Assembly (NCBI RefSeq): GCF_900091495.1
Contig: NZ_LT607413.1
Span: 2,728,001-2,792,000 of the forward strand
Reading direction: 5' to 3'
Source of the DNA: Micromonospora echinospora
Lineage (GTDB): Bacteria > Actinomycetota > Actinomycetes > Mycobacteriales > Micromonosporaceae
Length of the DNA: 64,000 bases
Within the stretch, counting starts at the first letter, position 1. Each line of letters starts with the position of its first letter. A model generated the notes under the pieces. That model saw nothing but the letters and a program-made list of their open reading frames with translations. It was not told the origin of the DNA and ran no database searches. Of the stretch, positions 36,069 to 44,942 are shown in pieces. A program made the position numbers and the translations under genes.

Positions 36069-36216
36069 CCCTCCCCCGGGGCACCCGCTCTCGCGACGGG
36101 CCGGTCGCCGCCGCGCGGCCACCGACCGGTGGGGTCCGTTAGGGTCGACGGGCCGATCCCGGACCCGGCTTTGCCGCCCCGGGGCAACGGGCAGGCCGGC
36201 GGGACGAGGAGGAACG

Positions 36217-36984
36217 GTGTCGGACGCGCGGTTGACCGTCGAGGTGGCCGGTCCGGTGGCGACCGTGGTGATCAGCAATCCGACCCGCCGGAACGCGATG
36301 ACCCCGGACATGTGGCGGCAGTTGCCGCCGCTGCTCGACCGGCTGGAGGCGGATCCGGCCGTCCGGGTCCTGGTGCTCACCGGGGCGGGGGAGACCTTCT
36401 GCGCCGGCGCCGACCTGGGCGACGTGGACGAGGTGCTGGCCGCCGGCGACCAGAGCGTGGCGGTGGTCGCCGAGGAGCGGCTGGCCGCCTTCGCCAAGCC
36501 GACCGTCGCGGCGGTACGCGGCGCCTGCGTAGGCGGCGGTTGCCAGCTGGCGGTCGCCTGCGACCTGCGGATCGCCGCCGCCGACGCCCGGTTCGGTGTG
36601 CCGCCGGCCCGACTCGGGGTCGTCTACCAGACGCCGGCGACCCGACGGCTGGCCGCCCTGGTCGGGCCGGCCACCGCCAAGTACCTGATCTTCACCGGCG
36701 AGTTGGTGGACGCCGAGCGGGCCGGTCGGCTCGGTCTGGTCGACGAGGTGCTGCCGGCCGAAGGACTCGTCGACCGGATCGCCGCGCTGACCGGCACGAT
36801 CGCTCTCCGGTCCCAACTCAGCATCGTCGCCGCCAAGGAGGTCGTGGACGGTCGGGCCGACGTCGACCGGGTGGCCTGGTGGCACCGGGAGGTCCTGGCC
36901 AGCGGCGAGGCGCGGGAGGGGGTGACGGCGTTCCACGAACGCCGTCCGGCGCGCTTCACCTGGACGCTTCCGCCGGCCGGGTGA
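36217..36984 (+). CDS. Enoyl-CoA hydratase/isomerase family protein
   Basis: A 255-residue crotonase-fold protein: ISNPTRRNAMTPDMW, oxyanion-hole segment LTGAGETFCAGADLGDVDE, and AAVRGACVGGGCQLAVACDL with the second oxyanion glycine. At the usual catalytic glutamate positions only one candidate is obvious (near PARLGVVYQ), so hydratase versus isomerase or other activity is open. GTG at 36217 with GAGGAGGAA upstream. It stands alone between two unrelated genes. Confidence 0.87.
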   Translation: MSDARLTVEVAGPVATVVISNPTRRNAMTPDMWRQLPPLLDRLEADPAVRVLVLTGAGETFCAGADLGDVDEVLAAGDQSVAVVAEERLAAFAKPTVAAVRGACVGGGCQLAVACDLRIAAADARFGVPPARLGVVYQTPATRRLAALVGPATAKYLIFTGELVDAERAGRLGLVDEVLPAEGLVDRIAALTGTIALRSQLSIVAAKEVVDGRADVDRVAWWHREVLASGEAREGVTAFHERRPARFTWTLPPAG

Positions 36985-36991
36985 AGCGGTC

Positions 36992-38329
36992 TCAGATCTC
37001 CATCCTCGCGGCCAGGCCCTCCTCGCGTAGCGCACGGCGCTGCCCGTCGGCCACGACGACCTCCACCACGATCAGGACGAAGGAGACGGCCGCCAGCACA
37101 CCCAGCGCGCCGGTCGCGGATATCCGTCGGGCGACGGGGACGAGTGCGACCAGCACCAGCGCGGCGGCCCCCCGGGTCCAGATGATCGTCCTGATCGTGC
37201 GGGCGATGCGCAGCTGGTAGGCGACGTTGGCCAGGAGGAAGAGGATTATCCCGCCGTAGAGGCCGAAGAGGCCGATGGCGGACAGCGGGTCGTCGGGGTG
37301 CCCTTCGGTGCGGCCGACGTTCTTGACCAGTTCGCGTATCCCGAGGGCCGGCAGGAGGATGCCGGCGACCATGGGTAGGTGCAGGTAGCTGTAGGCGTCC
37401 CGGGCGAGGGCGAACCTGGTCTTCGGGTCGGCACGTCCGAGGGCCTGCTCACCGACGAGCGCCACCACGTCGAAGTAGGTCCACAGCAGCGCCCCGGTGA
37501 CCGTCATGGCCAGCATGACGGCGAACAGGAGTTGCCAGCTGATCGAGACGTCGGCGCTGGAGGTTCCGATCGAGATGATGTTCTCGCCGAGGGCCACGAT
37601 CAGGATCAGCCCGTACCGCTCGCACCAGTGCCGGGCGGAGAAGATGCCGATCTCCCAGACGGGCAGCGTGAAACTACCCAGGTAGTCCACGAACACGGCC
37701 ACGAGCCAGAGGAGGGTCACGGCGAGGGCGACCTGCCGCCGGTCGGCGATGACCCGGTGTGGCACGAGCGCGGCGCAGAAAAGCAGGGCGGTGCTGGCGA
37801 CCATCGGCACCGCGGGCACCAGGATGTGCCGGGCCAGGTTCTTGGCCGAGACGGCGTACGCGTACAGCGCCAGGTGCAGCGACCGCACGAGGAAGTAGCA
37901 CGTGGGGAAGACGAGCGGGCCGTACACCCCGCCGGGCCGGTCCACGAACGCGACGAGGGTCGACAGGGCCATCACGAAGGTGATCCCGGTGACCACGAAC
38001 AACCCGAACCGCATCACCCCGAAGCTGGCCTGGAGGTTGTTGGTCAGCCATGCGAAGGCGCCCCAGGACCACCAGAGCAGGGCCAGCACGAGTAACCCGC
38101 GAAGCAGGCCCTGGAAGGTGTAGTCGCTGATGATCAAGGCCCCGATCTGGACGAAGGCGAACACGAAGACCAGGTCGAAGAAGAGCTCCTCGGTGGCCGT
38201 GCGGGTGCCCTCGCGTACCGGCCGTTTGCCGAGCAGGCTGCCGACGGCGTCGCGCAGGTACTCGCGTGCCGGCTTGTGTCGTCCGGTCTTCCTCCTGTCA
38301 CCTCCGGTCGTCGGGCGGTCCTCCGTCAC
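36992..38329 (-). CDS. Low temperature requirement protein A (LtrA) family membrane protein
   Basis: A 445-residue polytopic membrane protein: basic N-terminus, then TATEELFFDLVFVFAFVQIG, the LtrA signature, and about twelve hydrophobic segments including GLILIVALGENIISIGTS. First linked to cold growth in Listeria; the molecular role is unresolved. GTG at 38329 selected because the conserved region begins shortly after; the open frame continues upstream without homology. Confidence 0.88.
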   Translation of the reverse strand: MTEDRPTTGGDRRKTGRHKPAREYLRDAVGSLLGKRPVREGTRTATEELFFDLVFVFAFVQIGALIISDYTFQGLLRGLLVLALLWWSWGAFAWLTNNLQASFGVMRFGLFVVTGITFVMALSTLVAFVDRPGGVYGPLVFPTCYFLVRSLHLALYAYAVSAKNLARHILVPAVPMVASTALLFCAALVPHRVIADRRQVALAVTLLWLVAVFVDYLGSFTLPVWEIGIFSARHWCERYGLILIVALGENIISIGTSSADVSISWQLLFAVMLAMTVTGALLWTYFDVVALVGEQALGRADPKTRFALARDAYSYLHLPMVAGILLPALGIRELVKNVGRTEGHPDDPLSAIGLFGLYGGIILFLLANVAYQLRIARTIRTIIWTRGAAALVLVALVPVARRISATGALGVLAAVSFVLIVVEVVVADGQRRALREEGLAARMEI

Positions 38330-38483
38330 CGGGCCAGTCTGGCAGCTCGTCCAGCCCGGAAAGTCTGTTTCGTGCCGGTCGGCCGGGGTGGGTCCGGTGG
38401 CCCGGTCGCCGGCGTTCGGGTTCCGGGGCGCGGACGGGACCGTCGGGCCGCTCGGTCGCGGCCCGGTCGCGGGCACCCGGCGG

Positions 38484-39641
38484 TCAGCCGGTCCCGGCGC
38501 GGCGGGCGCGGCTGGCGGCACGGGCGGCGGTGAGCGGCCGGTCGACGCATCCGGCCATCTGCACGACCAGTTCGCCGTGCAGCAGCGGCCGGTTGACCTC
38601 GCCGGCGACCTGGAGCGCCGGACCGGCGAGCGCACGCCACACGGCGGCGAGACCCGCGCCGAGGCCGAGCAGCGCGACCGCCGCCCGGGTAGCGGGGGAG
38701 CCGGCGGCGGCGGTGGCGCTCACCCCGACCACCGCGAGCAGGACCACCAGCAGCGGTACGAGCACCGGGTAACAGATGCCCCGCGCGGCCCGCACCACCA
38801 GCCGCCGGTCCCGGATGATCAGGTTGCGGGCGACGATCGCGTAGTGCTCCTCGTCGAGCAGGTCCCGGGGGTGCAGCCCGCCGGTGAGCACGCTCCGCCA
38901 CAGGTCACCCTGGTTGCGCAGCTCGTCGGCGAGGTCACGCAGCTCCGCCTCGCCCGGGTCGCCGGCCGCCGCCGCGCGGACCGCCGCCGTCCAACTCGCC
39001 ATCGAGTGACGCACCACCGGGGCCGCATACGGCGGCAGCACGCCCGCCAACTCGTCCAGCCAGCGGCGCAGCTGGTCCTGCCGGCCGCCGAACCGCTGGG
39101 GCAGCTGCTCGGCGTCGCACCGCCGCACCGTGTCGGCGAGGGAGCGCCCGAGCCGGTACGCGATCCCGATCCGGTGGTCGCGGGCCATCGCCCAGCGCAG
39201 CACGTCCACGTTCAACTCGTCCAGGGCGACCAGCAGCGCCTCGACGTCACCGGGGCGGTCGTCGCCGACCTCCCGGATCCGTGACCGGGCGGCGGCGGTC
39301 GACGGTCCGGCCCCGTCGTGCCGGGTCAGCGCGGCGATCTGGCGGAGCGCCACCTCCACACCGTCGAGGTACATCCGCATCCGCTGCCGCCCGGACATCT
39401 CCGTCAGGTTGGACAGCTTCGACCGGGGGGCGACCGGCCGGCCGGCGGGGCCGTCGTCCGGCGCGGTGGTCCGCGCGTGGTGGTACGCGTCCGCCATCCA
39501 CCAGCCGAGCCGCAACGCGGTCACCACGCCCGCCCGTTCGTCGGCGCGTGGGCCGTCCTCGCGGCCGGGCTCGTCGGGGCGGGTGCCCGGCTCCGTCTGG
39601 AGCTGATGGTGGCGTGGCTGCACGGTGTCCCCCGCTGGCAA
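38484..39641 (-). CDS. Uncharacterised protein with C-terminal membrane helices
   Basis: A 385-residue protein not recognised. The first ~280 residues are helical, Arg/Asp/Glu-rich and probably cytoplasmic (for example MRMYLDGVEVALRQIAAL, LDELNVDVLRWAMARD). Two hydrophobic segments follow (ICYPVLVPLLVVLLAVVGVS and RAAVALLGLGAGLAAVWRAL, residues ~287-335), then VNRPLLHGELVVQMAGCV. Upstream of the LtrA gene on the same strand. The exact start is uncertain because the first ~40 residues are low-complexity. Confidence 0.6.
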   Translation of the reverse strand: MPAGDTVQPRHHQLQTEPGTRPDEPGREDGPRADERAGVVTALRLGWWMADAYHHARTTAPDDGPAGRPVAPRSKLSNLTEMSGRQRMRMYLDGVEVALRQIAALTRHDGAGPSTAAARSRIREVGDDRPGDVEALLVALDELNVDVLRWAMARDHRIGIAYRLGRSLADTVRRCDAEQLPQRFGGRQDQLRRWLDELAGVLPPYAAPVVRHSMASWTAAVRAAAAGDPGEAELRDLADELRNQGDLWRSVLTGGLHPRDLLDEEHYAIVARNLIIRDRRLVVRAARGICYPVLVPLLVVLLAVVGVSATAAAGSPATRAAVALLGLGAGLAAVWRALAGPALQVAGEVNRPLLHGELVVQMAGCVDRPLTAARAASRARRAGTG

Positions 39642-39682
39642 GGTGATCTGCCGTCCAGCTTATTCGTACATAGGTTCTAGTT

Positions 39683-41251
39683 TCACGAAATAGCTAATTT
39701 GCCGGCCTGCGTCGACGTGCCGCGTCGCGACGCCAGCAGACCCCGGGGGCGGACCGACCGGACCGGTTCGGCGGCTCCACCCTCGCCACGCAGGATGTGG
39801 TTGGCGGCGATGATCCCGGTCGCCGCCGCCCGCTCCATCAACGCGCTCGGAAAGTCCGTGCGGATCCCGTCGCCGGCCAGGTAGAGCCCCGCCGCGTCGG
39901 TGCGTACCCCCGGACGGGTCGCGTGGCCACCCGGCGCGAACGCCGGAGCCCGCGCCTCCACCCGGGCCCGCAGATCGCGCATCCGCAGCCCGGCCACCTC
40001 CGGCCAGAGCGTCGCCAGCTCGGCGCGCATCCGCTCGGCCAGGACCTCGGCGGCCACCCCGGGTTCGCAGGCGTACGCGTGCAGCTCCACCACCGAGCCG
40101 CCACTCTCCCCGGCCCAGCGGCGGGACCCGTGCTCCAGCCGGTGATAGAGCGTCACCGAGTCCAGGGTGGGTTGCCGGGACACCCCGCTGAACACCGCCC
40201 GCCCGGCGGCCACGTCCCCGTCGAACCAGTACCGCGCCACCGCGTACGGCGGACCGGGGTTGCCGAACCCGGGCGCCCGCGCCACCAGCTCCGGAGCGAC
40301 CGCCGAAAGGCCCGGTGAGTTCCCGACCAGCGCGGCCAGTGCCGGCGGGTCGACGGCCAGGACGACGTGCCCACCCCGGTACGTCGACCCGTCGCCGGTC
40401 GCCACCCGCCAGCCGGCCGCGTCGCGGACCAGCGCGGTGGCCGGCACCTGAGTCAGCACCCGACCGCCGTGCCGCCGTACGTGGTCGGCCAGCGGCTCCC
40501 ACACCGCCGTCGCGTAGTCCTCGTCCGGGGCGTCGAACGCCAACCCCTCGGCGTTGCCGAGCAGGTAGAAGTGGAACTGCGCGACCATCTCGGCGGCGGA
40601 CATCTCCGCCTCGTGGTTGAAGAACGAGTGCGAGAAGACCTCGAAGAGCATCGCCCGTGCCCGGTCCGGCAGCCGCAACGAGTCGAGCAGCTCCTCGGCG
40701 GTCCGACCGTCCAGTTCGGCGTAGGTGCGCTCCGGGTCGTACGTCAGCAGCGGCAGCGCCGCGTCCCGGTCCATCCCGCGCAGGTCGCGCAGGCGCACGC
40801 TCGGGCTGCGCAGCAGCAGCGCGAGCAGGTTCGCCGGCGGGGCGGGCGGGAGCCGGCCGAACTCCTCGGTCGGCCACCGGGCACTGAGGATCGGGTAACC
40901 GGGGACCGGCCTGAGGAAGCCGAGCGCCGGGTCGACCCGGCGCAGGATCGACCGCCAGTTGTAGTACTGCCGGAAGAACGCGTGGAAGCCGTGCTCGACG
41001 ACCTGCCGGCTGCCGTCGGCCAGGGTCTCCGGCCACGCGCCGAGCCGTCCGCCCAGGGTGGGTGCCGCCTCCAGCACGGTGACCCGGACGCCCCGCTCGG
41101 CGAGCACCACCGCCGCCGACATGCCCGCGATGCCGCCGCCGACCACCACCACGTCGACCGGGTGCGGCACGTGGGCGGGGCCGCCTCCGCCCGGGTCGAC
41201 CACGTGTTCCCGTACGCCGATCAACCGGCCGATCCGCTGGGAAAGCGCCAT
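39683..41251 (-). CDS. CrtU-like FAD-dependent oxidoreductase (carotenoid desaturase/amine-oxidase fold)
   Basis: A 522-residue flavoprotein: dinucleotide-binding VVVVGGGIAGMSAAVVLAER (~32-51), LGGRLGAWP, and GFHAFFRQYYNWRSILRR, which strongly recalls CrtU, the enzyme family that aromatises beta-carotene rings. The C-terminal FAD motif AGLYLAGDGIRTDFPSALME is present. No other carotenoid gene is visible here, so carotenoid modification is a homology-based suggestion; a related desaturase role remains possible. ATG at 41251. Confidence 0.75.
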   Translation of the reverse strand: MALSQRIGRLIGVREHVVDPGGGGPAHVPHPVDVVVVGGGIAGMSAAVVLAERGVRVTVLEAAPTLGGRLGAWPETLADGSRQVVEHGFHAFFRQYYNWRSILRRVDPALGFLRPVPGYPILSARWPTEEFGRLPPAPPANLLALLLRSPSVRLRDLRGMDRDAALPLLTYDPERTYAELDGRTAEELLDSLRLPDRARAMLFEVFSHSFFNHEAEMSAAEMVAQFHFYLLGNAEGLAFDAPDEDYATAVWEPLADHVRRHGGRVLTQVPATALVRDAAGWRVATGDGSTYRGGHVVLAVDPPALAALVGNSPGLSAVAPELVARAPGFGNPGPPYAVARYWFDGDVAAGRAVFSGVSRQPTLDSVTLYHRLEHGSRRWAGESGGSVVELHAYACEPGVAAEVLAERMRAELATLWPEVAGLRMRDLRARVEARAPAFAPGGHATRPGVRTDAAGLYLAGDGIRTDFPSALMERAAATGIIAANHILRGEGGAAEPVRSVRPRGLLASRRGTSTQAGKLAIS

Positions 41252-41339
41252 GCGCCCCAGTCTGCCCCAGTTGTCGGAATGCTGCCTGATGCGTGCGAGG
41301 CACGTCGGTGTGTGTGGTGGTCGCCGGAGTGGTTGCAGG

Positions 41340-41394
41340 TGGTTGCAGGGGGCCCTGCACGGCAGAAAGCGGTAACAGGGGACCCCTGCTACCA
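41340..41394. repeat. Dispersed palindromic element, copy B
   Basis: Left arm TGGTTGCAGGGGGCCCTG (41340-41357), right arm CAGGGGACCCCTGCTACCA (41376-41394), with GCGGTAA before the right arm as in copy C. It follows the 3' end of the minus-strand gene at 41397. Confidence 0.8.
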
Positions 41395-41396
41395 CC

Positions 41397-41882
41397 TCAG
41401 GCGGGTGGCAGGCACCGGCGCGGGCGGTCGGAGTCGGGCCAGACGTACTCCAGGTCGGGCGGGACGTCACCGAAGATCGGGCGGTAGTGGTCGGGATCCT
41501 TGCGCAGCAGCGAGGACCGGTGGCTGCGGTGCAGGTCCGCCCGGCCCAGCCAGGGCGGAAGCTCGCCGGCCCGGGCCAGCTCGTCCTGGTCGCGCACCCG
41601 GGTGACGCCGCAGGCGTCGGCGAGGTCGGCGGTCAGCGTGGTCGCGCAGGTGTCCGCCCGTCCCGGAGCACACCACACCGTGCAGACGTCCAACCCGTAC
41701 CGGACCAGCGCCTCCTCGTATCCGGCCCACATCCGCACCGCCGGATGGTTGCGCCAGCCGTACCCGGGCCGGGTCAGCCCGCGCAGCACCTGGATCGCCT
41801 CCACCCGCTGCTTGCCGAGGCGCCGCTGGTCCAACGCCAGCGCACTGGCCGTGAAGTCCGGGTACGGCAGGAAGGTCTGCAC
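41397..41882 (-). CDS. MSMEG_6728 / pyrimidine-dimer glycosylase-like family protein
   Basis: A 161-residue protein starting MQTFLPYPDFTASALALDQR and continuing RLGKQRVEAIQVLRGL, the N-terminal pattern of the Pyr_excise-like family (phage T4 endonuclease V relatives and the mycobacterial MSMEG_6728 group). Later conserved parts are GWRNHPAVRMW and HRSSLLRKDPDHYRPIF. DNA-repair function is only a family-level suggestion. ATG at 41882. Confidence 0.78.
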   Translation of the reverse strand: MQTFLPYPDFTASALALDQRRLGKQRVEAIQVLRGLTRPGYGWRNHPAVRMWAGYEEALVRYGLDVCTVWCAPGRADTCATTLTADLADACGVTRVRDQDELARAGELPPWLGRADLHRSHRSSLLRKDPDHYRPIFGDVPPDLEYVWPDSDRPRRCLPPA

Positions 41883-41963
41883 GGTTCCGCTCTACCCGGC
41901 CCGGGCCGGCGCATGCCTGACGGCGATCATGCGGGCCACGGCGGCTGGGTGACACTGACTACC

Positions 41964-43919
41964 ATGCCGCACATGGAGGAGCCTCTGCTCGACCGTGCGT
42001 GGCGGGCCAGCCGGCGGTTACGGGCCAACGCGGGTTCCCGCCCCCACTACGTGGTCTGCGGGCACGATCCACTCGCCTACTGGGTGGTGCGGGCGCTGCT
42101 CGCCGGCGAGGTGTCCACCGGCCGGATCCGGGTCACCCTGATCGTGCCCGAGCGGCGTCGCTCCGACGGGCCGGACGGCCGGGACATCCACGGCATCGAC
42201 GTCGTCCTGGCCGACCGGCTGGACGAGGCCGCCTTCCGCCGGGCCGGGCTGGCCGGCGCGGACGGGCTCGCCCTGCTGCACCAGGACGACGTGGGCAACA
42301 TGCACGCCGCACTCTGTGCCCAGGAGGTGGAACCGAGGCTGCGCCTGGTGGTCCGGATGTTCAACACCGGCCTGGCCAACGGCGTACGGCAGATCTTCCC
42401 CGACTCGGCGGTCCTCTCCGACGCCACCATGGCCGCTCCGGCGTTCGTCGCCGCCGCGTTGGGCGAGGTCGCCCCGACCCATTTCCGGCACGCCGGCCGC
42501 ACCCTCTACGTGGCCCGTCGCGACGACGTCCGCCCGGAGGACGTCGTCTGCGCGGTGGCCGACACCCGCGACGCGGGAGAGGTGCGGGTGCTCCCCGCCG
42601 ACGAGTCCACTGCGGACGTGGTGCTCGCCGAGGCGACCGGCCGGATGCCCGGCGCCGAGCTGGCCGCGCGGCGGCTGGCCCGGGCCCGGCGTACCCGGCG
42701 TCGCCGCCGGCCGGCGGTGGTGCTGCTCCGGGCGGTACGCAGCTTCGCCACCCGCAAGATCGGCGTCGCGGTGCTGGTGCTGCTCGCGGTGATCGGGGTG
42801 CTCGGCTGGCTCAACGCCCGCGCCGCGCACCTCAACTGGGCGGACGCGCTCTACCTGACCCTGGTCACCACGCTCAGCGGCCAGGACCCGGACCCGAACA
42901 AGTCCCTCGCCGAGCAGGTCATGCAGGTGGTGCTGAGCATCGCCGGGCTGGCCCTGATTCCGCTGATCACCGCAGTGGTGGTCGACGGCGTCGTGAAGGC
43001 CCGGCTGGCCCTGCACTCCGGGCGCATCCAGCCGGGACGCTCCGGGCACGTGGTGGTCGTCGGCCTCGGCAACCTCGGCACCCGGGTGATGGCCCAACTG
43101 AACGACTTCGGCGTCGAGGTGGTGGCGATCGACAAGATCCCCGAACCGCGTGGGGCGTCGTTGGCGCGGCGGCTCGGCGTACCGCTGATCGTGGGCGACG
43201 CGGCGCTGGAGGAGACGCTACAGGCGGCCTCGGTGGGCACCTGCCAGGCGCTGGTGGTGGTCTCCACCGACGACGGGGCCAACCTCCGAGCCGCGTTGAA
43301 CGGCCGCGCGCTCAACGACGAGTTGCGCGTGGTGCTGCGCCTCTTCGACGGCGACTTCGCCGAACGCGTCCAGCGCGCCTTCGGCATCGGCATCTCGCGC
43401 AGCGTGTCGTACCTGGCCGCGCCCTCCTTCACCGCCGCGCTGCTGGACCGCGCGATGATCGCCACCATTCCGGTCGGCCGGCACGCGCTGCTGGTCACCG
43501 AGGTCTCCGTGGCCGCCGGGTCGCCGCTGGACGGTCACCCGCTCGCGACGGTCGACCGCCCCGGCAGCGTACGGCTGCTCGCGCACGCCCGCGCCGGTCA
43601 GTCCCGCAGCGAGTGGGCACCCGACCCGCGCATGGTGATCACCGCGGGGGACCGGATGACGGTGCTGGCCCGCCGGGCCGGCCTGAACGCCCTGCTCCGC
43701 GAGACCGCCGCGTCGGCCCTACCGGCCGCTGGCCCGCCCACCGCCCCCGGTTCGTCGGGCGCTCCCGGCGCACCGTCGGCCCCACCCGCAGCCACCCGGG
43801 GCACTCCACCGGCTCCCGGTGCCGTTCCACCACCACGTGAGCGGTCCGTCGCGGAGCAGGGGCTGGACGAGACCGGGGAACCGCCAGCGGTTCGCCCTCC
43901 GGACCGTCCGCCCGCCTGA
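41964..43919 (+). CDS. Two-RCK-domain channel-like protein (TrkA-N / ion channel)
   Basis: About 651 residues: an N-terminal Rossmann-like RCK domain (HYVVCGHDPLAYWVVRALL onward), two membrane helices (VAVLVLLAVIGVLGWLN and VVLSIAGLALIPLITAVVV) flanking a pore-like loop, a second RCK domain with NAD-binding VVVVGLGNLGTRVMAQL, a TrkA-C domain, and a ~90-residue Pro/Ala-rich tail. The loop reads LTLVTTLSGQDPDPN, without the TVGYG potassium filter. It may be a non-selective or divergent channel. ATG 41964 or 41973. Confidence 0.82.
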   Translation: MPHMEEPLLDRAWRASRRLRANAGSRPHYVVCGHDPLAYWVVRALLAGEVSTGRIRVTLIVPERRRSDGPDGRDIHGIDVVLADRLDEAAFRRAGLAGADGLALLHQDDVGNMHAALCAQEVEPRLRLVVRMFNTGLANGVRQIFPDSAVLSDATMAAPAFVAAALGEVAPTHFRHAGRTLYVARRDDVRPEDVVCAVADTRDAGEVRVLPADESTADVVLAEATGRMPGAELAARRLARARRTRRRRRPAVVLLRAVRSFATRKIGVAVLVLLAVIGVLGWLNARAAHLNWADALYLTLVTTLSGQDPDPNKSLAEQVMQVVLSIAGLALIPLITAVVVDGVVKARLALHSGRIQPGRSGHVVVVGLGNLGTRVMAQLNDFGVEVVAIDKIPEPRGASLARRLGVPLIVGDAALEETLQAASVGTCQALVVVSTDDGANLRAALNGRALNDELRVVLRLFDGDFAERVQRAFGIGISRSVSYLAAPSFTAALLDRAMIATIPVGRHALLVTEVSVAAGSPLDGHPLATVDRPGSVRLLAHARAGQSRSEWAPDPRMVITAGDRMTVLARRAGLNALLRETAASALPAAGPPTAPGSSGAPGAPSAPPAATRGTPPAPGAVPPPRERSVAEQGLDETGEPPAVRPPDRPPA

Positions 43920-43975
43920 CCAGCCTCCCCGTCGCGGCGGTTCGGGCCGGCGACTTCCACGGTAGTGTGGATGTC

Positions 43976-44449
43976 ATGTCAGCGGCATACGAAGAGTTGC
44001 CCTTCAGCGAGTTCCTGCATCGGCCTGCGGCTGCCGCCGACCGCCTGGACAACGTGCGAGCCCTTCGGCTGCGCCGCCGGGACGCGGGAGATCTCGCGCT
44101 GACCAGGGCGGAACAACTGGAACAGGACGCGGTGGTCGTCGACTTCACCGCCCGGTTGCTGGCCGGTCTGGTCCGCTCCGAGCCCGACGACGTCATCCGT
44201 CGCGTGCTCGGTGAGGCCCTGCCTTGGGTGACCTTCCTGCCCGGACCGGACGTCGACCAACTTCTGACCGAACTGATCACCGTGGCCCAGGGGGCGGCCT
44301 CGCTGGAGAACCTGTCACCGATCGCGGTGCTGCTGACCCAGTGGCGGCACACCGCCGAGGTCTACGCCGATCCGGTGCTACTGGAGATCCTCACACGGGA
44401 GCCGGCCGGCGATTTCGGGCGGGTTCCGGTGCCGGAAGGTGGGCAGTGA
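43976..44449 (+). CDS. Predicted antitoxin of a RelE-type toxin-antitoxin pair
   Basis: A 157-residue acidic, helical protein (PFSEFLHRPAAAADRLDNVR, ALRLRRRDAGDLALTRAE at the N-terminus) with a Phd-like DNA-binding look followed by a long C-terminal helical part. Its stop overlaps the GTG of a RelE/ParE-like gene (GTGA), the usual arrangement of antitoxin first, toxin second. Longer than classical Phd/RelB. ATG at 43976; a GTG at 43967 is possible. Operon autoregulation is expected but no operator is assigned. Confidence 0.7.
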   Translation: MSAAYEELPFSEFLHRPAAAADRLDNVRALRLRRRDAGDLALTRAEQLEQDAVVVDFTARLLAGLVRSEPDDVIRRVLGEALPWVTFLPGPDVDQLLTELITVAQGAASLENLSPIAVLLTQWRHTAEVYADPVLLEILTREPAGDFGRVPVPEGGQ

Positions 44450-44799
44450 GCCCGAAGCGGGGGGATCGCGCCGCCCCGCCGGCGGTCGACGGTGAGTACG
44501 AGCTACGTTTCGCCGACTCGGCGGCGGCCGAGGGCTGGGAACGACTCGCCCAGCAGGCCCCGGCGAACCTCCGGCGGGCCTACGAGGTGTTGCGGGCGGC
44601 ACCACGGGCGAGAACGTCGCCCGACCGGCAGCACCGGCTCAAGGGCTCCCTGGCCTCGGTGTCCTGGAAGGGGCAGGAGCTGGAACGTTGGCAGTACGAG
44701 GTGACCGGTGGTGGCCGGATCTGGTACCTCGTGGACGACGAACGACGGACGCTCTGGCTCGTCTACGCCGGCACGGGGCACCCCCGCGAGACCGACTGA
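44446..44799 (+). CDS. RelE/ParE-type toxin
   Basis: A 117-residue protein with the compact RelE-like order: ELRFADSAAAEGWERLAQQA (helical hairpin), HRLKGSLASVSWKGQELERW, EVTGGGRIWYLVDDERRTLW and a C-terminal strand VYAGTGHPRET. This suggests a ribosome-dependent mRNase or gyrase-type toxin. The conserved basic residues usually needed for mRNA cleavage cannot be confirmed by eye. Coupled to the preceding antitoxin by a 4-base overlap. Confidence 0.75.
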   Translation: MSPKRGDRAAPPAVDGEYELRFADSAAAEGWERLAQQAPANLRRAYEVLRAAPRARTSPDRQHRLKGSLASVSWKGQELERWQYEVTGGGRIWYLVDDERRTLWLVYAGTGHPRETD

Positions 44800-44942
44800 C
44801 CTGGGTGGCCCGGCACCCGCCGGGTGGTCCGACAGCCGGCTCGTCCGGCCACGATCAACTCCAGGTCGCCGAGATGGCGGTGTCGGGATCGCCTGCGTGG
44901 ACGGGCCCGCTTCGCCTGAACGGCGTCGACCAAGGAAGTCGA

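Noticed and set aside
39683..41251. Carotenoid biosynthetic cluster
   Set aside because: Only one CrtU-like gene is present; no phytoene synthase, desaturase or cyclase is nearby.
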